NCBI GenBank assembly: GCA_007120675.1
Contig: SKNE01000096.1
Coordinates: forward strand, 1-8,695
Direction of reading: 5' to 3'
Length of the DNA: 8,695 nucleotides
Source: Bacteroidales bacterium
GTDB taxonomy: Bacteria > Bacteroidota > Bacteroidia > Bacteroidales > UBA7960
In this document: positions 1-5,818 of the stretch, piece by piece
Layout of the letters: each line of letters begins with the position of its first letter
How positions within the stretch are numbered: position 1 is the first letter of the stretch
Program-made: the position numbers and the translations under genes
The notes under the pieces: generated by a model
Database searches by the model: none
What the model saw: the letters and a program-made list of their open reading frames with translations, nothing else
What the model was told of the DNA's origin: nothing

Positions 1-916
1 CCGGGTCGGCTCCTTCAAGGACCTCAACGGCCATGGCGGCGGTGTATTCTCCCACGGTAAAGTAATTGGCTCCCAGTCCGAACAAAGCGCCTGCCAGGGC
101 ATCCAGGTGGTCGTTGGTGAAGACGGGGATCCCGGCCTGGCTGGCTATGCTGATGATCATATGGATGGACGACATGGCTACGGTGTCTCCACCTATCCAG
201 ATGGCCTCCACGTTTTGCCCGGTGAGTGAGCGTACCGCCTCTGATACCTCGTTTGTGTTCACTGCGATGGCTTCCACCAGCTCGATGCCCAGCTCTGATG
301 CTATAATCTTAGCTTCCATCATGCAGGCCTCGGAACATTGTTCGCCCGGGTTCCAGACCACACCGACACGACGCAGGTCGGGGTTCAGTTCCCTGGCCAG
401 GATGAAACTCTGCCGCACCGGCTGGAAGGTACCGATCCCCGTCATGTGCGGGGGGTGCTGATGGGGTTCAGGTCCGGTGATTCCCACCCCTGTGCCGTAA
501 GGATCGGTTACGGCCCCAAAGACATGAAGTTTTTGGGTGGAGCGGTTGGCCGTGGCAAAGGCTTGCAGGGCCACCGTACTGGAGGTGATCACCATGTCGT
601 AAGGACCGTTGGCCAGCTCCCGCGATATGGTCACCGCTGTGGCGTAATCGCCGTGGGCATTGAAACGCCTGACGTTGCTTCCATCCGTGGCGTAGTACCC
701 CCTTTCGCGAAGCCCGTTGATTACCCCGGCCACGTGGGCATCCAGCAGGGTGGTGGAGGAAATCTGCATGATGGCAATGCGTGGCAGCCTGTCCGCATCG
801 ATACTCGTGCGCACCTGCCGTTGCTGGAGGTCCGACAGGAGCAGTACCATGGATGTCAGCAGTATCAGGCTGATGGCCAGCCAAAGGTCTTTAAGCAGTT
901 GCGCCATGCGCTTCAT
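1..916 (-). CDS. ABC transporter substrate-binding protein (ABC_sub_bind family), C-terminus cut by window edge
   Basis: I translated 305 residues without a stop from the ATG at 916 to the left edge, so this is 5'-complete and 3'-partial. Residues about 11-29 form one hydrophobic segment (LWLAISLILL onward) with no lipobox cysteine, so the protein probably stays anchored in the inner membrane facing the periplasm. The rest follows the ABC_sub_bind (PF04392) pattern: an opening beta strand (RIAIMQISS, 46-54) and a first-lobe helix ending NGLRERGY (67-74). It continues with TGIGTFQPVRQS (159-170), PDLRRVGVVWNPGE (179-192), and a second lobe with WIGGDTVAMSS (240-250) and AGIPVFTND (261-269). 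This family usually feeds a dedicated permease and ATPase, often for amino acids or aromatic compounds. No partner gene is visible, and any would lie left of the window. The ligand cannot be read from the sequence. It diverges from the cyclase gene across a 200-bp gap. Confidence 0.87.
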   Translation of the reverse strand, partial: MKRMAQLLKDLWLAISLILLTSMVLLLSDLQQRQVRTSIDADRLPRIAIMQISSTTLLDAHVAGVINGLRERGYYATDGSNVRRFNAHGDYATAVTISRELANGPYDMVITSSTVALQAFATANRSTQKLHVFGAVTDPYGTGVGITGPEPHQHPPHMTGIGTFQPVRQSFILARELNPDLRRVGVVWNPGEQCSEACMMEAKIIASELGIELVEAIAVNTNEVSEAVRSLTGQNVEAIWIGGDTVAMSSIHMIISIASQAGIPVFTNDHLDALAGALFGLGANYFTVGEYTAAMAVEVLEGADP

Positions 917-1063
917 TCTTTGTCTTTTGTCGTTCCTTGTCCGCTAAGTCATGCGTTAGGCTGAGCCAAGGGGTTCATTACTTATTGTTTCTTGTTTATT
1001 GACAGCTGGATTCAAGCTCAAAAAACATCAGTAAATATAGTGAAAACAAAGAAAAAATTCGCG

Positions 1064-1071
1064 TAAATTTG
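1064..1071 (+). promoter_or_regulatory. Bacteroidota-type -7 promoter box for the cyclase gene
   Basis: TAAATTTG matches the TAnnTTTG consensus of the Bacteroidota primary sigma factor. It lies 45 bp before the ATG at 1117, which would give a leader of roughly 40 nt. I see no convincing TTG -33 element 19-21 nt upstream in the A-rich stretch 1021-1060, so this rests on one box. No matching box was found on the minus strand for the divergent substrate-binding protein gene. Confidence 0.4.
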
Positions 1072-1116
1072 GAAAACCCGGTTCCTGGGCAATACACTTA
1101 AATCCAGAACAACGAC

Positions 1117-1911
1117 ATGAAAGCAGTCATTACGGCAGGAATAGCCTTATTGAGCCTGGCCTGCACCCGGACCGACCCCGTGCAGATGCTGGTGAATGCC
1201 CGGTGGATTGATCTCACCCACGATTTTGAGGAGAACACCCTCTACTGGCCCACCAACAGTCCATTCAGCAAGGACACCGTATTCTACGGAATCACGGACA
1301 AAGGCTATTTTTATGCCTCATTCATTTATTCGGCAGAGGAGCACGGGGGGACCCATTTCGATGCCCCCTTGCACTTTGGTCACCCGGACAGTCCGACGGT
1401 GGAACAGATCCCCGTTGAGCAGCTCATGGGTCCCGGCGTGGTGGTGGATGTTTCGGAGAGGGCCCTGGAGAACAGGGACTACCTGGTTTCGGTGGAAGAC
1501 TTGCTGGATTGGGAGGAGAGGCATGGTTTCATTCCCCCGGGGGCGATCGTGCTGTTGAATACCGGGTATGGGCAGTTCTGGCCAGATCCGGTGGCTTACA
1601 CCGGCACTGACCTGCCGGGAGAAGAGGGGGTGGCCAACCTCCGTTTTCCTGGTTTGGATCCTGCGGCTGCCCAATGGCTTGTGGACGAGCGGCGAATCCA
1701 TTCCATGGGAATAGACACCCCCAGCATTGACCGGGGGCGGTCGGAGTATTTCAAGGCGCACCGCATTCTGTGTGATGCTGAGATCACCATCATGGAGAAT
1801 GTGGCCAGGCTGGATGAGCTACCCGCCTCCGGAAGCTTCATCATTGCCTTGCCCATGAAGATCAAGGGGGGAAGCGGGGCACCATTGCGGATTATCGCGA
1901 TGCTGCCTTGA
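1117..1911 (+). CDS. Cyclase family protein (kynurenine formamidase-like metal-dependent hydrolase), probable lipoprotein
   Basis: This 264-residue protein belongs to the cyclase family (PF04199), which includes KynB-type arylformamidases and other amide or lactone hydrolases. The signature HGGTHFDAPLHF is at residues 76-87. A second block is GIDTPSID at 198-205, followed by AHRIL (214-218) and IMENVARLDELP (225-236). H76, H80, D82, H215 and E227 fall in the order and spacing of the family's metal ligands, so the enzyme should be active. The N-terminus (MKAVITAGIALLSLAC, 1-16) is hydrophobic and ends in a permissive lipobox with Cys16, suggesting export and lipid anchoring, whereas KynB is cytoplasmic. 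No tryptophan catabolism gene is adjacent, so the substrate is unknown and I give no symbol. There is no Shine-Dalgarno. The start is supported by the signal-like N-terminus. Confidence 0.88.
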   Translation: MKAVITAGIALLSLACTRTDPVQMLVNARWIDLTHDFEENTLYWPTNSPFSKDTVFYGITDKGYFYASFIYSAEEHGGTHFDAPLHFGHPDSPTVEQIPVEQLMGPGVVVDVSERALENRDYLVSVEDLLDWEERHGFIPPGAIVLLNTGYGQFWPDPVAYTGTDLPGEEGVANLRFPGLDPAAAQWLVDERRIHSMGIDTPSIDRGRSEYFKAHRILCDAEITIMENVARLDELPASGSFIIALPMKIKGGSGAPLRIIAMLP

Positions 1912-1937
1912 GGGCACATGATGAGCCCTTATTTCCT
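1911..1937 (+). terminator. Weak candidate terminator after the cyclase gene
   Basis: AGGGC (1911-1915) can pair with GCCCT (1925-1929) across a 9-nt loop, and is followed by TTATTTCC. The stem begins on the last base of the cyclase stop codon. Five pairs and a broken T-tract make this weak. It lies in the 70-bp gap between the convergent cyclase and monooxygenase genes, where termination is expected. Confidence 0.25.
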
Positions 1938-1981
1938 GAATTTGGGCTTAGACCAGGTTCGGCGAAAGCAATGTTTAGCAC

Positions 1982-3061
1982 TTAAATCGACTGGCGAAGA
2001 GCATTTTGAAAGTCCTCTGCCAGCTCCTGGAATACTTCCTTTACCGTGGTGATTTTTGTTGCCAGAAAGGCATTGGTGCCAGCAAAGGCATAGCCGCTTT
2101 TCATGTTGCCCTTGTATGCGTTGTAAAGTGCCCTCACGATACAATAGGGACTGCTGGATACGTTGCAGGTGCGGATGCATTGGAATGGACACTTTATGGG
2201 TCGTTTCAAGCCTTGTTTGATGCTTTCGATGAAGCTGTTGTTCACGGCCCTTCCAGGCATGCCCACGGGACTTTGAATGATTTCAATGTCCTTTTCGGCG
2301 GCGTCGATGTAGGCCTGCTTGAATCCCATGGAAGCGTCGCACTCTTCAGTGGTTACGAAGCGGGTTCCAATCTGTACCCCTTTGGCTCCTTTCTGAAAGA
2401 AGTGGTAAATGTCCTTGCCGGAATAGATGCCCCCGGCGGCAATCACCGGGATCTCTACCTGGTAGGTGTCTTCAAAAGGCTTTACCTCTTTCACAACCTC
2501 CGGAACGAGTTCCTCCAGTGAAAAGCTTGCGTCATCGATCTGGCTCTGCTTGAAGCCCAGGTGGCCACCGGCCTTGGGGCCCTCTACCACGACGGCGTCG
2601 GGCAGGCGGTCATAAGTTGCCTTCCATTTCGTGCAGATCAGTTTGGCTGCCCTGCCGGAAGAAACGATTGGAACAAGCTTTGTCTGGCTGCCAGGTGTCA
2701 TGAAAGCAGGCAGGTTTATGGGCAGGCCAGCTCCGGAAAAAATCACATCCGCTTTTTCTGCTATGGCGGTTTCAACCATCTCGGCAAAATTTGACATGGC
2801 CACCATGATGTTTACCCCGATGATGCCTTTTGTTTTTTCCTTCGCCAGGCGGAGCTCCTTTTTCAGTCCTTCGATGTTGGCCCTCACATAGTCCAGCCCG
2901 GGGCTGGGGTGCACAAGGCTAAGTCCGGCAGCGGATATGACCCCCACACCACCCTGGTTGGCAACCGCAACAGCCAGGCCGGAAAGGGAAATGCCAACGC
3001 CCATGCCGCCCTGGATGATTGGAACAGGTATGCGGAAGTTGCCTAATTTGAGTTCTCTCAT
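1982..3061 (-). CDS. Nitronate monooxygenase family FMN enzyme (2-nitropropane dioxygenase-like) with C-terminal cysteine cluster
   Basis: This is a TIM-barrel flavoenzyme of the PF03060 family, which oxidises alkyl nitronates. FabK enoyl-ACP reductases share the fold, so the substrate is uncertain. From the ATG at 3061 it has 359 residues. IIQGGMGVGIS (15-25) is the N-terminal FMN loop. EGPKAGGHLGF (160-170) carries the conserved His167. PVIAAGGIYSGKDI (205-218) and GVQIGTRFVTTEEC (228-241) form the flavin phosphate site. An in-frame TTG at 3085 would add eight residues (MHHKRKTT), but the homologous core begins at MRELKLG and the TTG overlaps the likely promoter, so I chose 3061. The tail has Cys291, 295, 299 and 307 (CX3CX3CX7C), possibly binding metal or an Fe-S cluster, before a conserved-looking GYAFAGTNAF block (323-332). 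It lies downstream of rhlE on the same strand, 160 bp apart with its own promoter-like signals, so it need not be co-transcribed. Confidence 0.9.
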   Translation of the reverse strand: MRELKLGNFRIPVPIIQGGMGVGISLSGLAVAVANQGGVGVISAAGLSLVHPSPGLDYVRANIEGLKKELRLAKEKTKGIIGVNIMVAMSNFAEMVETAIAEKADVIFSGAGLPINLPAFMTPGSQTKLVPIVSSGRAAKLICTKWKATYDRLPDAVVVEGPKAGGHLGFKQSQIDDASFSLEELVPEVVKEVKPFEDTYQVEIPVIAAGGIYSGKDIYHFFQKGAKGVQIGTRFVTTEECDASMGFKQAYIDAAEKDIEIIQSPVGMPGRAVNNSFIESIKQGLKRPIKCPFQCIRTCNVSSSPYCIVRALYNAYKGNMKSGYAFAGTNAFLATKITTVKEVFQELAEDFQNALRQSI

Positions 3062-3082
3062 GGTGGTTTTTCTCTTGTGATG

Positions 3083-3091
3083 CAAAAGGTA
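3083..3091 (-). promoter_or_regulatory. Near-consensus -7 box upstream of the monooxygenase gene
   Basis: On the minus strand this reads TACCTTTTG, which is TAnnTTTG with one extra T. It is 22 bp before the ATG at 3061, implying a very short leader. No TTG -33 element is visible. Instead, two palindromes (3097-3119) occupy that position, as a repressor or activator site might. Confidence 0.3.
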
Positions 3092-3096
3092 AATGT

Positions 3097-3119
3097 AGTT
3101 ATAATAACTGATAATCAGT
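3097..3119. promoter_or_regulatory. Two overlapping 13-bp perfect palindromes, possible operator
   Basis: AGTTATAATAACT (3097-3109) and ACTGATAATCAGT (3107-3119) are each perfect 6+1+6 inverted repeats and share the bases ACT. They lie directly upstream of the putative -7 box of the monooxygenase gene. Two adjacent dyads with one-base centres look more like protein binding sites than RNA hairpins, because the centre is too short for a full loop. Which regulator binds, if any, cannot be told from the window. Confidence 0.35.
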
Positions 3120-3164
3120 GTTTTTTATCCACAAATAAAGTTAAAACCTTGCTTGTGGAACATA

Positions 3165-3187
3165 AAGGCAATGGCTTCTTTTGCCTT
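3165..3187 (-). terminator. Candidate terminator hairpin downstream of rhlE
   Basis: AAGGCAA (3165-3171) pairs perfectly with TTGCCTT (3181-3187) over a 9-nt loop, starting 34 bp after the rhlE stop. The tail on the minus strand (TATGTT) is only weakly T-rich, so termination efficiency is doubtful. If functional, it separates rhlE from the monooxygenase gene. Confidence 0.3.
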
Positions 3188-3221
3188 AAAGCTTGACGAT
3201 CAGGCATGGATGATCTACAGC

Positions 3222-4415
3222 TTATCTCCCATTCCTGCGACGTTTCTTTGTGCCGGGCTTACTGTCTGGCATTGGGAGGGCTTCAGTGGTCGTGGCATAG
3301 GGATGATCTCCCACCTCTATGCTTTTCCCCGTGATCTTTTGTATGTCTGCCAGGAAATCCATCTCGGCGGGACTGCAAAATGAGTAGGCGGTACCGTCCT
3401 GCCCGGCCCGGGCCGTGCGGCCAATGCGGTGGGTATAGGTTTCGGTCTGCTCGGGAATGTCGTAATTGATCACGTGCGAAAGGTCCTGCACATCGATGCC
3501 CCTGGATGCCACATCGGTTGCTATGAGCATGCTCAGGCTGTTGTTTTTAAACTGCCGGAGTGCGTTTATTCGCTGGGCTTGTGATTTATCACCGTGGATG
3601 GCCCGTGCCATGATGCCTTTCCTTGCCAGCGCTTTTACCAGCTTGTCAGCACCTCTCCTTGTACGCGTAAAGACCAGTGAACGTTCGATGCGCTCTTCCT
3701 GGACAAGGTGTTGCAGAAGGTTGATCTTTGAGGCCTTATCAATGAAGTAAACCTGTTCGCGGGTGTAGGTATCCAGGCTGTGATCGGGTTGAATATCCAC
3801 TGTCACCGGCTGATTCAGCAGGCTGCCGGCCAGTTGTTTGATTCCGGGAGGCAGGGTGGCGGAAAAAAGCATGGACTGTCTCTGTGCTGGCAGGCAGGCG
3901 ATGATCCGCCTGATGTCATGAATGAAACCCATGTCCAGCATCCTGTCGGCCTCATCCAGAACCAGGTGCTCCACGGCATGCAAACTGAGATGCTTCTGAT
4001 TGACCAGGTCCAGCAAACGGCCCGGCGTAGCTACTACGATGTCCACACCCTTGCGCAGTGCAGACACTTGAGCTTGTTGTGATACGCCTCCGAAGATGAG
4101 CGCTTGACGAATGCCTGACTGGTTTCCATAGGTGCGGATGTTGTCGCTGATCTGCTGTGTTAATTCCCTGGTGGGAGAGACGATGAGGGCCCTTGGGTGT
4201 TTCCCGGATCTCTGCGACTGGCTTAGCAACTGAATCAACGGCAGGGCGAATGCCGCCGTTTTGCCGGTGCCCGTACGGGCACTGCCAAAGATGTCTCTTC
4301 CTGCGAGTATATGGGGAATGGCCTGTGCCTGAACCGGCGTGGGCTGTGTGTAGCCTTTGCTTTTTAATGCCTGCAAAATGGGCGTTGACAATTTCAGATT
4401 TTCAAAAGTAATCAT
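3222..4415 (-). CDS. rhlE: DEAD-box ATP-dependent RNA helicase, RhlE type
   Basis: This is a complete 397-residue helicase that unwinds RNA duplexes using ATP in the cytoplasm, typically in ribosome assembly, RNA turnover and cold adaptation. All core motifs are present: Q motif GYTQPTPVQ (21-29), Walker A ARTGTGKT (46-53), PTRELTQQ (81-88), TPGRLLD (130-136), DEAD (154-157) and SAT (186-188). The second lobe has LVFTRTRRGA (247-256), ATDVASRGID (299-308) and HRIGRTARAG (329-338). The RTAR form of motif VI and the start MITFENLKLS are typical of the RhlE subgroup. The C-terminal tail is short and basic (KKRRRNGR), without the DbpA RNA-binding domain, so it resembles the compact Bacteroidota RhlE proteins. 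The ATG at 4415 gives the expected N-terminus. A strong promoter at 4558-4591 implies a leader of about 135 nt. The gene diverges from the transporter gene. Confidence 0.95.
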   Translation of the reverse strand: MITFENLKLSTPILQALKSKGYTQPTPVQAQAIPHILAGRDIFGSARTGTGKTAAFALPLIQLLSQSQRSGKHPRALIVSPTRELTQQISDNIRTYGNQSGIRQALIFGGVSQQAQVSALRKGVDIVVATPGRLLDLVNQKHLSLHAVEHLVLDEADRMLDMGFIHDIRRIIACLPAQRQSMLFSATLPPGIKQLAGSLLNQPVTVDIQPDHSLDTYTREQVYFIDKASKINLLQHLVQEERIERSLVFTRTRRGADKLVKALARKGIMARAIHGDKSQAQRINALRQFKNNSLSMLIATDVASRGIDVQDLSHVINYDIPEQTETYTHRIGRTARAGQDGTAYSFCSPAEMDFLADIQKITGKSIEVGDHPYATTTEALPMPDSKPGTKKRRRNGR

Positions 4416-4557
4416 AGTGTAACATAGTATTTATGACCACGCATGGGTGCGGGTCGAAATGAATGAAAATGAAATATGAGGTGGAGAGATTACGGTGCGA
4501 AGCAACTAAGGTAGTCGGTTTAGGGCAATGAAAAAACCCAACTCGATATTTTCACCG

Positions 4558-4592
4558 CAAAGGTAAGCAATAGAATGATACCACCGACAAAA
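4558..4592 (-). promoter_or_regulatory. Bacteroidota promoter for rhlE (-33 TTTTG, -7 TACCTTTG)
   Basis: On the minus strand, TTTTG (4592-4588) is followed after 22 nt by TACCTTTG (4565-4558), a full match to the TAnnTTTG box, with the usual GC following it. Spacing is at the long end of the known range. Transcription would start near 4552, giving rhlE a leader of about 135 nt. It is the best two-element promoter in the window. Confidence 0.6.
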
Positions 4593-4610
4593 CTCCTGCT
4601 CGCGGCATTT

Positions 4611-4618
4611 TATCTTTG
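4611..4618 (+). promoter_or_regulatory. Plus-strand -7 box TATCTTTG, divergent from the rhlE promoter
   Basis: TATCTTTG followed by CG fully matches TAnnTTTG. Its -33 zone overlaps that of the minus-strand rhlE promoter, though no clear TTG is seen at the right distance. If used, it would give the transporter gene a leader of about 170 nt. Confidence 0.4.
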
Positions 4619-4754
4619 CGAGGATGGCCTCTCCTGTAAGGCGATTAAGCCAAGAATTTGTATAAGCCGGTGAGCATGTTTGTCCGGGGAAGTGAAAAAT
4701 GTGTAATTTGCGCTTTGGGGTGTTCGCGACAGGAAGCAATCAGGCATTACACTA

Positions 4755-4762
4755 TATTTTTG
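4755..4762 (+). promoter_or_regulatory. Proximal -7 box TATTTTTG for the transporter gene
   Basis: TATTTTTG fully matches TAnnTTTG and lies 35 bp before the ATG at 4798, implying a leader of about 28 nt. No well-placed -33 TTG is visible. Its position argues against translation starting at the upstream in-frame ATGs at 4699 or 4768. Confidence 0.4.
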
Positions 4763-4769
4763 AGACAAT

Positions 4770-4787
4770 GGGACATGCCTTTGTCCC
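4770..4787 (+). promoter_or_regulatory. GGGACA-TGCCTT-TGTCCC inverted repeat just before the transporter start
   Basis: Six perfect base pairs surround a 6-nt loop, ending 10 nt before the ATG at 4798. In RNA it would be a compact GC-rich hairpin next to the ribosome landing site, without a T-tract, so it is not a normal terminator. In DNA it could be an operator near the transcription start. Either role is inference. Confidence 0.35.
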
Positions 4788-4797
4788 GGCTAAGGAC

Positions 4798-5643
4798 ATG
4801 AAATTCAATCCCTACCTGGCCATCATTTTGGCTGCCACCATTGGCGGCTCCAGCGGTGTATTCATCAAACTCATTGACTTGCCGGCCACCACCATCACTT
4901 TTTTCAGGATGGCCGTACCGGTGATCATCCTGCTTGGCTACTTGCGATACAAGGGAGTAAAGCTGTTCCGCGGCAGCTATCGCATCATGATGCTGGCATC
5001 CGTACTCAATGCCACGAGGATGTTTTTGTTTTTCGTGGGATATCTTTACACCACCATCGGCAATGCCGTGATCATCCTGTTCACCTGGCCCATCTTCGGC
5101 ACGCTGTTCAGTGCCATCTTTTTAAAGGAAAGGGTGTCTGGGCGCACGATCTTTTTGATTGCCCTGGCGTTCACGGGCATTGTGATCATGTACATTGACA
5201 AGGAGATCAGCTTTGGCAATGAGGATTTCATTGGGATGGCCGCCATGTTGTTCTCAGCCATTCTCTTTGCCGTGACGGCCGTGATTTTCAAGCAGAAGCT
5301 TCTGACCCATTCACGGACGGAGACCATTTTTTATCAAAACCTGGTGGGGGCCCTCGCTTTTCTGCCCTTCGTCCTCTTTTATGCTCCTTCTCCCACCGTC
5401 ATGCAAATCGGCGCAGCCTCGCTGTACGGCTTTCTCATCGGCATCCTGGCCTTCATGCTATTTTTCTACGCCTTAAGACGTCTGAAGATGGGCCATTACG
5501 CATTGTTTACCTATTGGGAGGTCATTGCCGCATTGTTTTTCGGTGTCCTCTTCTTTGGCGAGCAGGTTACCTGGAACATGATCACGGGGGGCAGTCTGAT
5601 CCTTGCCACCGGCATTTTGGTAAGAAAGAGGGGAGGGGGTTAA
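4798..5643 (+). CDS. EamA/DMT-family inner-membrane transporter
   Basis: From the ATG at 4798 this is 281 residues, the normal size for a ten-helix drug/metabolite transporter made of two EamA (PF00892) repeats. The first begins NPYLAIILAATIGGSSGVFI (4-23). It includes the conserved FFRMAVP segment (35-41) and ends near residue 132 after TWPIFGTLFSAIFLKERVSG (96-115). The second repeat starts near 145 and contains the matching signature TYWEVIAALFFGVLFFGEQV (238-257) followed by a last helix and a basic tail, LVRKRGGG. Such proteins export or import small metabolites, and the substrate cannot be predicted here. In-frame ATGs at 4699 and 4768 would add non-homologous residues and cross a promoter box, so 4798 is preferred. 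The stop codon overlaps, in a TTAA tetramer, the stop of the opposing coding remnant. Confidence 0.92.
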   Translation: MKFNPYLAIILAATIGGSSGVFIKLIDLPATTITFFRMAVPVIILLGYLRYKGVKLFRGSYRIMMLASVLNATRMFLFFVGYLYTTIGNAVIILFTWPIFGTLFSAIFLKERVSGRTIFLIALAFTGIVIMYIDKEISFGNEDFIGMAAMLFSAILFAVTAVIFKQKLLTHSRTETIFYQNLVGALAFLPFVLFYAPSPTVMQIGAASLYGFLIGILAFMLFFYALRRLKMGHYALFTYWEVIAALFFGVLFFGEQVTWNMITGGSLILATGILVRKRGGG

Positions 5644-5770
5644 TCCAAGGCCTCCAGCTGGACCACGATGTCGTTGCGACGGTTGATCATCTGGTAGGGT
5701 GAGCTGTATCCAAAGAATTGAAACTGTCCGTTGTGCCTGATGCCTTGGGGTACAATGGGGTCCAATCGAC
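5640..5770 (-). pseudogene. C-terminal remnant of an unidentified minus-strand gene
   Basis: The minus strand ends in a stop-terminated frame of about 42 residues, running from RLDPIVPQGIRHNG through FFGYSSPYQMINRRND to VVQLEALD. It has no plausible start of its own. Upstream of about 5770 the DNA turns AT-rich and becomes the abiE promoter and leader. The 130-bp stretch is GC-balanced and coding-like, unlike the AT-rich non-coding DNA beside it, and its TAA shares a TTAA with the transporter stop, as in tightly packed convergent genes. I infer the tail of a gene whose front was lost when the AbiE cassette arrived. The NRRND near the end loosely recalls the NRR signature of OmpA-like C-termini, but this is too short to name. 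It could also be a chance open frame. Confidence 0.4.
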
Positions 5771-5792
5771 CAGTTATAATCCATTTTTTCCG

Positions 5793-5800
5793 TATATTTG
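5793..5800 (+). promoter_or_regulatory. -7 promoter box TATATTTG of the abiE operon
   Basis: TATATTTG followed by C fully matches TAnnTTTG and lies 26 bp before the abiEi ATG. The leader would be about 12 nt and A-rich (AAAAAAAGAAATAAA), typical of Bacteroidota translation starts. No good -33 TTG is present. AbiEi antitoxins commonly repress their own promoter, but no clear inverted repeat for this was found. Confidence 0.5.
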
Positions 5801-5818
5801 CATAAAAAAAGAAATAAA

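Larger units (their letters stand above)
4416..4797. other. 382-bp divergent intergenic region between rhlE and the transporter gene
   Basis: I see no convincing gene here. A 77-codon minus-strand frame (4506-4739) spans the promoter boxes and resembles nothing recognisable. The region holds a minus-strand promoter for rhlE, two plus-strand -7 boxes for the transporter, and a GGGACA/TGTCCC hairpin just before the transporter start. The segment 4416-4551 is the presumed rhlE leader. In it, minus-strand bases around 4510-4540 can form an imperfect stem (GTTGGGTTT with AAACCGAC, one bulge) around an unpaired TTTCATTGCCCT. Confidence 0.6.

Noticed and set aside
338..964. 208-codon open frame on the plus strand
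   Set aside because: It lies opposite the substrate-binding protein gene, whose translation shows clear family motifs throughout. The plus-strand product is rich in G, H, R and Q and has no recognisable domain.
3062..3085. TTG at 3085 as the start of the monooxygenase gene
   Set aside because: It adds MHHKRKTT ahead of the homologous core and falls within the likely -7 box. The ATG at 3061 fits better.
3107..3126. ACTGA-TAA-TCAGT followed by GTTTTTT as a plus-strand terminator
   Set aside because: No plus-strand gene ends here, the stem is only five pairs, and on the minus strand the T-tract precedes the stem. A binding-site reading is preferred.
4506..4739. 77-codon minus-strand frame in the divergent intergenic region
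   Set aside because: It covers three promoter-box candidates on both strands, has no leader signals and no recognisable protein features.
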